DNA from: Heterobilharzia americana
Taxonomy: Eukaryota; Platyhelminthes; Trematoda; Strigeidida; Schistosomatidae
Reading direction: 5' to 3'
Length of the DNA: 64,000 bases
Assembly (NCBI GenBank): GCA_944470555.2
Contig: OX104132.1
Span: 724,931 to 788,930 of the forward strand
In this document: in pieces, positions 38,501 through 50,500 of the stretch
Layout: each line of letters starts with the position of its first letter
Numbering within the stretch: the stretch's first letter is position 1
Notes under the pieces: model-generated
The model's input: only the letters and a program-made list of their open reading frames with translations
Databases searched by the model: none
Told to the model about the DNA's origin: nothing
Translations under genes and position numbers: made by a program

Positions 38501-41500
38501 TTTTTTGTTTTCTTACCAAGATTAGGATCGATTAGATCATTTCTTGTTTGTTCTCATCTTTCTTAATTTTAATCCTCTATTGTATTAGTTGTTGTATTTG
38601 TACTCCTACTTCTCGGTTTATTATATATTGACTTGACAAGTAAATGTATGCTCAAATTTTTCGAAATATATTGAGCAAATACATCACTTTGTTCAGACAA
38701 ACTTCGTTTTCCAGTTATGCTTTTCACTTTATAAATGACTTTAAACGAGCTTTTTGAGATAGGGTGATTGTGTTCATGATGTGCTCAGTTATACTATTGA
38801 TTATCACTTCATGGTTACCTCTTTGTAACCACATGGGATAGTGCTCCGCAACCCCTTACGGGCAACACTTGCATCGAACGATCTATATACCTGGCTCCAC
38901 AACACCAGGTGAATGGATTGATGCACATAGAAGTGGTCAGATGAGAAACTTTCTCCTTTGAGTTGTTAGAAATCATTGGACGACAATGAGGATACTAGTG
39001 TCAACATTCATGCAAAGAATGTTCTCCTTACAGCATTTGATGTCCTCCTTTTTAGTGTGTCAGCAACAGAATCACCTTCGAAGTTGGGATTCATATAGAT
39101 TATCTTTTTTTCGATGGTTGTAAGGTTCTCTTTACGAGGTTTACGTTTGATGTTTTTGTCTATGAAGCGTGTTAGGAATTGGATTTCCTATCAGGATGTT
39201 GTTTAGGAGAGAAATATCTTCTTCTAACACATTGGAACTGCAAATTCATCTGATTTGAGTGTCAAGAGATATGATTAAATTTTGCTTACTACTCATAGAT
39301 ACTCAGCTATTAAAGTTGGTTGGTTGATCATTCTACATTAGTTTTCTGTGAACTGACCTACTTAACGTTCCATCAAATGTTCTTGTCAGCTTTACATCAA
39401 GAAAGTGAATTTTTGATCTCAATCGTGAATCTGATCGCTGACTGGTAGTTACTGAATATTTGTAGAATATGATTCAAATCAGATTGATGGTGACAGATAA
39501 TAAAAGTATCGTTCATGTACCTTTTGTACAGATGAAAACCCTCAATCGTTGATTTCAGGGATCCGTTTTCCAACGTTTCCATAAAGCAGTCTCCTAGTAG
39601 TAGTGGACTCAATGTGGATCCCATGGCGATTCCATCTTTCTGTCTGTAAATCACGTCGTTAAATGTGAACTGAAGGTTGAGTTTCGGTCTAGGTAACGGT
39701 TCCTTAAGGCGGGAGGTTGGTATCCCAACATATAGGTTGTTATCATCTATGTATCTACTATCACAACATTCTCCCTCTCCACCTATGCCAGTTTTTTTCA
39801 AAATTATCATTGTATCACATCTTATTACATGAATGTGTGTGCATATGTGCCTGTGTCTTGCATCGCTATGGCTGACCTCTTTTCTAGATAAGAAATCTAT
39901 CCTAATTGACCCCAATTGGTTATATTTCAAGCTGCTATTCATCGTAGGCTGACATCAGTTGGAGGAACAAAGGAAACCTGAGAGCACTGGACAGATGTTT
40001 CGTCAGACTAGTATGGGACTCCTCAGCAGTGTGCACACACGACCCCACCCTCACTGGATCGAACCCGCCACCTTCAGGTTCCACGGCCAGTGCGTTACCA
40101 TTGAACTAGCCACTGTGTCAGAATCCAGTGCTTCATATTTCTAACATCTGTTAGCTCGCGATATAGTGCAACCGCCAACCGATGTGATCGTTGAGTAACT
40201 GTCCTCATGACCATCAGGCTTTGTCCCCACCGGTCCCGACTTCTCATTGGAACGTTGAGAATACCTCTCGAAGCTGGTCACTAATGAGCACCAGCAGTCC
40301 CATACTAGGACGAAACAGCTGTCCAGTGCTCCCAGGTTTCCTTTTTTCCTCCAGCTGATTTCAGATTACGATGAATAACAACTTGAAATATTTCTGAATG
40401 CCCACAACTCCATCGAAACCCAATTGTTTAGTTTCACCTATGTATTTAACTTCAAAGTTTGATCAATCTGGTGGTTTCTGATATGTCTTCTTTATATTGT
40501 ACAACTATGACAGTTTTAAAATACTTTCCCGTCTCTGTAATCCTATTGTATCGAGTAATTCCCTTTCTCTTACCTTTGTCTTCCTGGATAAACTCGTAGC
40601 AGTAGTTGTTGACTTATCATGTATCATAAGGATATCAGAAAATGAGAACTAGGAGTTCAGTGGAAAAAAAATTCTTTTCAGTGAATCCATTCACTAAACT
40701 GTACACTGGAAATTACACCCAGTTTTCTCTTTAGTAAGAACATATAATTAATTTCATATGTGATATACATAGAAACAAACCAAGTATTATATTTATTTAT
40801 TTGTCCCTTGCTTTCCTAATGGAACACACCGCTTCAGTAGAACGTCTCCATTACACTCTCTTCTTGGCAATCTTTCCAACCTGGTTCCAAGACTGCCCAC
40901 AAGCTCTCATTTCTTCCTCACACAATCTCCTCCATATCACCCTCACCTCAGACGACCAACTCGTCGTTTCCCATGCAGGTTCCACTCGAGTGCCTGGTCT
41001 GACCTGGCGCGTGATGTCCCCAGTCGGTCTTTTCAGTGTATGCCCAATCCACCTCCACTTCCTTCCACTGCATATTCGTTGAGTGATAGGTTCTTGCTTT
41101 GTTGGTTCGTTGCTAGAGTTTCTTGTTGCTTATTCTTTCTGGCCATCTGATCTCATCTTCAGTAACGAGCCAGCGTAGGCAGTCGTTGATGAATGTCTGT
41201 AGTTTGTCGGAAATCCATTTCGTAACGTGCCAAGTCTCCGAGCCGTACAGAGGCAATTATTTGACATTGGTGTTGAAAATCCGGATGTTGTTCACGCTTT
41301 ATGCTGAGTTGAGTGCAGGAGATCTCCGCACCGGTTTCAGGCTAATGCACGAAGGCCTATCTTGCTTTTCCGATGCTGGCTGGATTTGACGTTCTCATCT
41401 CTGCCGTCGCCTGTAGTTGAAACAGTGCTGCCTAGATAGGTGAAAGAGACTACTTCCTTTAAGTTTCTCTCATTGATGGTGATTGGAGATTGTGGTTGTT

Positions 41501-44500
41501 GGTGGTGGCTTTGGCTGGGTAACATCATCACCTCTGTCTTCTCTACATTCACTTGAAGTCCTGTTTTCGCTGCCTTGCCTCTTCCGTCAACTTGTTAGTT
41601 TTCGCCTGTAGATCGTCGAGTTTGTGTGACATTCGACATAAATCATGATGGGCGAAATCCAAATCTTGTACGATCTTCTCCCCGGTCCAGCGTATCCCCT
41701 TCTTCTCGCTCTTCACTGTTTTTTGCATGATCCAGTCCACCACAATCCGGAATATCATGGGTGATAGTAGACAGCCTTGTCTTACCCCTGTCTTCACTTC
41801 GAAAGCATCACTGAGCTTCTCATTGTGAGTTACTTAGCATGTGGTGTATTCATATAGTTATTGAATCAGATTGATAAAGGTTTGTGGCATTCCATAGTGT
41901 TGAAGCAGTTGCCAGATTTTTTCTCGGTCGACGCTGTCAAAGGCCTATTCAAAGTCGATGAAGTTGAGATAGAGGGTTGACTGACATTCTATGATCTGTT
42001 CTATGATGATGCACCATTCATTTTCTTATGGAAATATTCAAAATGTTTATGAATAATTGAAAGTAATCAAGAGATATGTTAACAGAGCGTTAAAAGAGAG
42101 TACTGCAAAGCTAATTCGTTGTATGATTGGACTTCATATCAATACACATCCAAGAGTTGAATCGATTTATTCAACTCTGCCGCAGCTGATTAACAAACAT
42201 ACACACATGAACATGGCTAGATATGAGATTTTATCTTTTAGGTTGTTCTAAAGAACACCGGCCTACAGAACAATACTTTAATACATCCTGTAAAGAACTC
42301 TATAATTTTCAGTTGGTTGAAATCATTTTCTTTAAAGTACTAACAACTGGGACACATTTAAAGTCAAGATTCATATGTACGATATATTCTGATATACAAA
42401 TTTAGTCAGATCATGAGGCTTTCGGTTCGGTTTACTTCCCTATGAACTGTGTTGGATATGTATTTCTGATCGGAATTTCTCGCCTATGATTCCATATTAT
42501 ATTATCGTTTTGATATGACCAGCACATGGTCATGTCGTATTGTTTTTGCTGGATGACATTTTGAGCAGAACACATTGCTCATATTCATATCTCAGTAATC
42601 ATACAACTTTCCTGTATATAGTTCAACAGTTCTTCATTTGTTGATTTTAATGGTAGTAAAATTTTCCAGGTACCTGAAATATGTATAGTGTCATTTCTAT
42701 GATATGAACGAAGAGTCTGTGATCAATATCTCCCTCTAATAAGCTGTATTGGATTTTAGAACCGTCAACCTATCCCACCCATCCTATTGTATGTGATTAT
42801 GAAGCAATGCATGCAGGGTGACAGTCGAGAATTCTTCTAAGTTATTTATCTTAGTAGAGTTTATAATTGTATGTTTCACTAATATTTTGTGTTGTGGTAT
42901 TCTGACTGACTCAAATCAGCTGCCTTCATCTATATACTTAAACTAATTGGTTCTACTGAATCTTTTAGCCTACAAAGTGGAATAGTAATGTTAGGGATGA
43001 TTGTAACATGCTAAAGAGAGTATTCAAATCCTCTGAGTCAGTGAGAATAGCATAATACAAGTTGTTGGCGAAACATACAATGATAGACCTTACTGACATA
43101 AGTAACTTGGAAAAATCTTGACTGTTGCCCTGCATGCATTAATCCCTGATCACACACAATAGGGTGAGCGGGATAGGGTATTATTATTTGTTCCTTAGGT
43201 TCCCAGTGGAACATACGGATTCAGTAGCACATTGCCACTTCACTCTTCTCTCCAGTCTTGTTTTTTAACCTGGCTCCATCAACTTTCATCCCCTCCTCAC
43301 TCTCGCAAGCTCAACTCTTCCTTTGACTTTCACTCGAGGCCTTGACATGGTGTTTGGTGTCCCCAAACCGTCGTATCAGTGTACGCCAAATCCAATCCCA
43401 TCCAATCCATCTCCATTTTCTTCTCTATATTTGTTGGACGATAGGTTGTTGATTGGTTGGTTCGTTGCCAGAGTGAGTTCCTTGTTGCTTATTCTCACTA
43501 TTCTGGCCATCTGATCTGATCTTCAGTATGTAGTGAGCGTAGGCGGAAGCTGTTCATGTATATCTGTAGTTTGTTGGGAATCCTTTTTGTAACATGCCAA
43601 GTCTCTGAACCATCACATCGAAGGAAGAACTGACTTGATTGACTTAGTATTGAAAATCCGGATGTTATTCTTGAGGCTGATTGCAGTGCAGTGCAGCGAA
43701 ATGCAGTAGGTATCCACACTGATTTCAGATTATTACAGGAAAGCCTATCTTGCTGTATTTCTTATCCTGACTGGCTGGCTGGCTGACTCTGACATCCTCA
43801 TGTGTGACTATGTCACCACCTGTAGTTGAAACCATGCTGTCTTGCCTATGTTGGTAGGTAGGTGAAATAGACTACTTCCTTTACATTTCTCCCATTCACG
43901 ATGATTAGTGCTTGTTGTTGTTGTTGTTGTTGTTGATGATGATGATGATGATGGTTGGTTGGATATCTTCATCACCTATGTCTTCTCTACATCCACTCAA
44001 TGAAAGTTCCGTTTTCGCTGCCTGGCCTCACCTCGCCGCACCTCGTCTCTTCTTCCAACTTGTTATTTTTCGCCTGTACATCTTCGAGTTTGTGCGACAT
44101 TAGATATTAGACATAAATTATCATCGTTGGCGAAATCCAATGAAATCTTCTAGGATCTTTTCTCCGGTCTAGTCGTATATGCTCATCTTTTTGCTCCTCA
44201 CAGTTTGTTGTATGATCCAGTCGACCATAGTCAGGAGGATAATCGGTGATAGTAGGCAGCTGCTTTGTCTTACTACTTCCTGTCTTCATTTCAAAGGCGT
44301 CACTGGGCTTTCCATTGTCAATCACTTGTCATGCAGCGTCGTCAGATACCTGTTGAATCAGGTTGATAAGGGTTTCTTGCACTGAAACCGTAGTGTATAA
44401 TCAGCTGTCAAATTACTTCTTGGTTGACACTGTCGAATTCCTTTTCAAAGTCGATGAAGTTGAGGTGAAGAGTTGACTGCAATTCTATACTCTGTTCTAT

Positions 44501-47500
44501 GATGATGTGTAGTGTATCGTTGAACTTTGATTGGTACATGATTTGTTCTTCGTGAGGCTGGCCAGTCAGCCTGTTCTGGTTGAAATTTTGAATCCAGAGC
44601 ATCGTTTAGTCTCTGTAGGATGATGTGGCTCAATGTTTTGCTTGGAGTGGACAAGGATGGAGCATGATTCTGCTCCACTTCTTGTTTTTGTAAAGACTTA
44701 GGTCTCCCTTGTTTTGGAGTTTGATAAGTTGGCCGTTTTTCCAATCAATCGGCACCTAGCTTTCCTTCCTTCCTTCTAAGCCTTCTGTAGTAGTGGTGTG
44801 AGCATGTCCGCTGATGTCTGTGTGTCTGTTTTCATTGCTTCTGGATGAATTCCATATTGTCCTGCTTATTTCCCAGGTTTCAATATCCTTATGGCGTTCG
44901 GGATTTCTGGTTTTGTCAGTGGGTTTGTAGTCACTGACTGTTCTGTGCATAGGCTGCTGGTGGTATTTCTGGACGAGTTGCAGTTGGCGGTCGATTCGGG
45001 AGTTTTGAGTGGGATAGGGTGAAAGTACTAAAATCCAATACAGCTTGTTAGAGGGAGATATTGGTCAGAGAATCTTCATTCATACCATAGAAATGATACA
45101 TCACATGTTGGAGATATCTGGGAAATTTATGATTATTAAGAGTAATGAATAAAGAAACCGATCAGTTAGGTCCGCTCAACGATGGGCAAATACAAGCAAC
45201 AACATTAAATCTATACTCGTCACACAAGAAGTGACTATCGTGGCTCGGTGGCTTGGTGGATGACGTTCTGACGTTTGAAGAGATCGGTCCTGAAGTTCAG
45301 TCTTAGCAGGAACAACATTGCTCACTGAAGGGTAGCTACATCCATCTGATGGGTTTGGAGTAGGATGAAATAGGTGTCAAGCTGGATTCCACCGTTAGCC
45401 ATTATCCATCATTAATACATGAATTAAGAACTTTTGAACTATGTAAACGAAGCTTGCGGTACATAAACTTGCTTTGATATAAATATGGGCAATGAATTCT
45501 GTTCAGAATATCATCCAGTAATTTTTACACTTTGACCGATTCATGAGGTGATAAAAATCCCTTCCGCAGCTTACTAGGGTACAACATCAGAGGTCAATAA
45601 AAACACTATCTAAATATTTGGATCTTATTCAGATCCAGTAACATTTTAAAATTGAAAGTCATGTTTTTATTCAATGCTGTGAACACTTTGTTGCATAATT
45701 TTGATTTGAAATCCAAGATACCATTGAACAGGCTCTCTACTTCTGGCTGTATAGCTGTGTTGGGTGTTCAAACGTAATTATTAGCTTGACTTTGCCCTGA
45801 TTGGTCGATGAGTATGAGTATAGACATGTGGTGAACCTGATTGGTTGACATTTAGCCTTTGATTTTCCAAGTCGGATGCGTAGGTGTTTTACTCCTTTTA
45901 TTTCTTTACAGTATACTGATTTAGGACGCCCGTTTGATCCCATTTGAGGCTTGTCAGATGGATGTATCTACCTCTTAGTGTTGTACTTCGGAGTGAAACT
46001 TAAACCCAGTATTCATCGTTCAAACGTCGGAGAGATATTCACTAGGCTAGTGGATAACGACAGCAGCTCTATGTTCCATAGAGATTCTCGTTGTTCATTG
46101 GTCTAGACCGAAGTGATCGTTTAATCAAATTCATGGACATTCCACTGATCTGATTGGTTAACATTTTGATTTCACTTAAGTGCTCAAGATTGGTTTATTA
46201 TGATTGGTTGACTCTTCTGCACTGGAAATAGGATGCTATGTGCTGATTGGTTGATGTACTTTAGCTAATTCTACTTGGTTGATACATAGACAAATCATCT
46301 TTTGAACTTCTCGTTTACGCAGAATGACGAGTAGTAGTAATAAAGTTTTATACTGATGTTTATGTTTTCATTAACAACTGTGTTTATTATTTATGATTGA
46401 TACCTGTTACTTCTTTTATAGTACTCATATAATTCAGCATCAAACCCATAGTACATCTATCTGTTTAAAAGATCTAACTGAAGGAACAAAATATAAATTC
46501 TGCATTATAGAAGCATCTTATGCATGCAGAAGTTCATCTTGGAATTGTATAATTAAAACAATCCCTATACTTAGAAAGCATTTCTCTATTTCATCATTCT
46601 CATTGTTGGCTAAAAATTCATCTGAATCACAGTCTATATCAATGAGAAGTAGAAATCTTCGTATCAATAGTTGGGGTAGTGATTGGATACAAATTTCATG
46701 GTCACCATTATCGCATATATCATTTTGGAGAGTAAATGATCTACCTTTGGCTTATTTAATTACTGCTGTTTCAAAGTCAAGAAGTACTAACTGTTATGAT
46801 CGAATCTACAGTATTCAAGCACCGTGGGTAAGTTACCTGTTCAGTTATACAATGATACAAAATGAAGTGATTCTGATCATTTCGACGTTATTTGGTTGGT
46901 GTTGGCTAGCAGGAAAATCTATGACAAGCGTTTCATCCCATGTGAAACTCATCAGCTGAATGTCTCTCCTTTCCAACAGGGTCCGAGCCCAGACGCTAGA
47001 ATATCATCTTCCCAGCTTCCTAGCCATGAAAACTATCCATCATGTAAAGGGTACCGTTTGTGATTGATTAATACTTTTAATTTCTGGTTCATTATAACAG
47101 TCTATTGAATCGACTTATCTCTGCTGGCATATGACCTCGTTGAATACAAGCTTCAGTATTGCCTGAAGTTTCGTTTTATTGGTAATTTTTTGTTTGTGAC
47201 TATCACTGGACAAGTATCAATGAATACTCTTGATAAAGATTACATCATCGTGAAAGGTATCAAAGATAAAAGCATGAACTAAAAGTCATTATCATTAAGA
47301 GGCTTTCAACTGATGGTCTAAAGGTTGTCCACCAGGCGTCCTGTGACCTAAAACACTCAACTATCAACCGAATGTTAACATAAGTCATCGACGGTTTTAG
47401 CCAACTACCATGTGAATTCCAGACACGTCATTGTTGGTAAATTGTAATGACATTAGCCTCTGAAACTGATAGATACGAGAATGGTATTTAATTTTGGGGT

Positions 47501-50500
47501 TTGCAGAGATTTAGAAATTTTTCAAGTTGGAGAAACATTGGAAACCTGGGAGCACTGGACAGCCGTTGCGTCCCGGTGTGGGACTCCTCAGCAGCGGGAA
47601 ACGGTGACCCCACTCCACCACTGATCGAATACAACACATTCAGGTTTCGTGGCCATTACTTTACCATTGAGCTATCCAGTAGGTCGGGATCCGATGGTCC
47701 ATATTTCCAAATTCTGTCAGTTCACCACATATCGTGACCATGACCCAATGTCATCGTTGAGTATTTGTCCTTAGGGTCACCAGATTTGCTCCAACGGTCA
47801 CGCGTCATGAGTGCGCATTGTTGAGGAGTCCCATACTATGACGAAGCACCTGTCCAGTGTTCCAGCCTTTCCAGTCTTCCTCCAATTGATATCAATCCAT
47901 GGTGAACATCAACTTGAAAAACCACTAAATCCGCACAAATCCCCAAATTAAACTAATGTGATGCTCGTAGGTGACTACCTTCGAGAGGTGATTCCTGAAG
48001 TTCCAATTAGAACTCGTGACCGATGGTGACCGTGAGGACAAATACTCAACGATGATATTGAGTGGTGGTTGCACCATGTCTTAAACTGACAAAAATTGGA
48101 AATATGGACCATCGGATCCCAACCCTGTGGCTTAGTCGTAACGTGGTGGCCACAAAAACTGGAGGTCCCGGGTCCGATCCCTGGCAGCACGAGGTTATAC
48201 GTGCTCACTGCTGAGGAGTCCCATACTAGGATGAAACAGATAGTTGTCCAATACTCTCAGGCTTCCAATGTTCCTCTAACTGTTGTCAGTCCATTATGAA
48301 TATCAACTTGGAGATGACACTGTTAAACAGATTGACAATTATCAAAGATTTACAGTAACATTTCTTGAATGTTGATCATTTTTGTTTAAATTGTTCAAAT
48401 TTTCTAACTCACTTTTAGGCGCATGATTTCAATTCAAATTTAGCTTCTTCTGTGAATGAAATACATCATGATATTGCTTCACAGTGTTCACTCAATGAAA
48501 TATATAAAAAAATAAATATTTTAGGAAATATTTGGCCAGAATGGAATACTTTTATAAATTATCAAAATGGTATTGATGAATTAGGTTCAGTAATGAATGA
48601 ATTTATCGTCAATTTGGAACATCTTACACCTCATGAAGAGTATACAATAAAACTGCAACCGATTTTTGAAAAGTATAATGGTGTTATTGAAACTGTTGTG
48701 GCTGAAAAATGTAAGTTTTTATGCAAAACTACTTCTCACATCAGTTTATCTTCTCATGTCTATAAAACAGTATCATAAGAGGTAAGCATTACCTGGGAAT
48801 TAGGATCAGCCCTGATAGCTCAGAGTCCGATGAAATCTCTGCACGAATACAAAAGGCTCTGCTGGCTTTCGGCAATTTATGCCACCCATGGTGCCGCCAT
48901 GATATCCGATTGTCTATCAAAGGTTGCGTGTACTGCACTACAGTCCCCTCTCTTCTACTGTATGGCTATGAAACATGACCATTAAAGATGGAAGACATGA
49001 GAAGGCTGGCTCCTTGTGTTTGACCACCGTTGACTTCAGAGTATAGGCCGTATTCCGTGGTATCACCACGTGGGTAATGCAGAAGTCAGGTGTAGAGTTT
49101 TATGGAGAGAGGAGAGGTAAATCAGTTGATGAGGTTATGAACCTTGATCGACTGAGATAGCTGGTTGGGACACGTACTACGTATGTCTAGTCACCAACTG
49201 CCTCATCACATAATGTTGGCTGAAGTAGGTGTAGGCTGGAGAAAGGCCCGAGGTGGCTAGACTGAAACATGGCACCGATGTATGAAGTCTCTGACTGTTT
49301 GTTTGAGCCATGTGGGGTGATGCATACTAGGTGGTTTGGGTTGGTAGGACAAGAGGAACCAGTGGCTGGAGACTCTGAGGGATATGGCTGAGAAGCAATG
49401 TTTGTGGAGCAGATGTATCCACACACACATTATCCTCATGTTAACGACGCTATACCGAACCTCACCATTTTGTCATTCTTCCTTTCTTTCTTCTAGTAGT
49501 CTATGTTTCTCTTGACTGAATTTTCTTATATTCATCTTGTGCCTCACTACCTTTTTACTTGATGTGGTGATATTAGCTGTGGTAACTTGGACCGTTACGT
49601 AGTGATGCCTAGTCCTATGTTGATATTGATAATGATGAAGCATTGACGCCTTTTCTAGAATGATAGACTGACTTTTGTTCAATGATAAAACAAGGATACT
49701 GTCTATATTTCAACTTTAGAATAATATAGCTGTGGTCACATGATTATCTAATTCACTTAAAACTCTGACTTCCTATTTGATTCACTAAGCATACAATGAA
49801 TGACTTCAAGGGGAGTTTTAGCAAGGACTGAAATAGCCAATCAGATTCCCGTATTAAGGTTGGAATCTTATGTTTTGCGTGAAATACAGAACTGTAATTG
49901 CTTAGTTCAGTAGTTGTCAGGGTGACCTTCAGAGTCACCTCAAGCAATTCCTACTCATATTTGATGAATTCATCCATGGGTTGATTACGCTATCTGTTAA
50001 ACTTTTTCACCTTATAACTTGTAAAAAGTGGAGGAAAAAAACTGACACTTAGTCAATTATCACCTTGTATCTTGGCAAAGTTCATTGATCCAACTAACCG
50101 ATGAAATGAAGGAGTCATAAAAATTCTTTGGAAAGATTTTCATCACCGCTCTATTTTCAAAGTCCTTTCTGAGCTATTGATGTAAGTGGCTGCTAAAATC
50201 TCGTAGGCGATATACGGTGGCATGGGAGCTTCGTACGAGCAGATTTTCCACTGTTAGTAATGAAAGTTTGTTTATAGAGAAGTTTTTCTTGACGGCTCAT
50301 ATGGCTCTTACTAACATAAAGTCGGCTATTGAAAAATAAAACATGCTGATATTCTTTTACTTCAAAGTGCGAAGCTTTTGTTGTGGGTTTGATGTTCAAA
50401 ACACGGCCAGCTAACGAACAGAGGAGAATGTCAAGTAAGATATGTATGTTACTGTTATTATTATTAACTACTTAGTAAGGGTTTCTGTAAACTGAAATGG

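Larger units (their letters stand above)
34654..38502 (+). repeat. Left arm of large inverted repeat
   Basis: Reverse complement of 48874-52800. From 35694 to 37646 the arms run without a single indel (paired coordinates sum to 87399 throughout) and several 64-92 residue frames are identical. Differences: a 23 bp deletion in this arm near 37752 and about 55 bp fewer between 34654 and 35694, mostly a shorter TA tract. The arm contains an Smα SINE, a family B piece, an unassigned unit, PLE family F GIY-YIG and LINE family D. Confidence 0.95.

Noticed and set aside
46393..46959. Reading the 188-codon ORF as a single-exon gene
   Set aside because: Only 46422-46827 is exonic. Splice signals on both sides and phase agreement with the neighbouring exons show the rest is intron.
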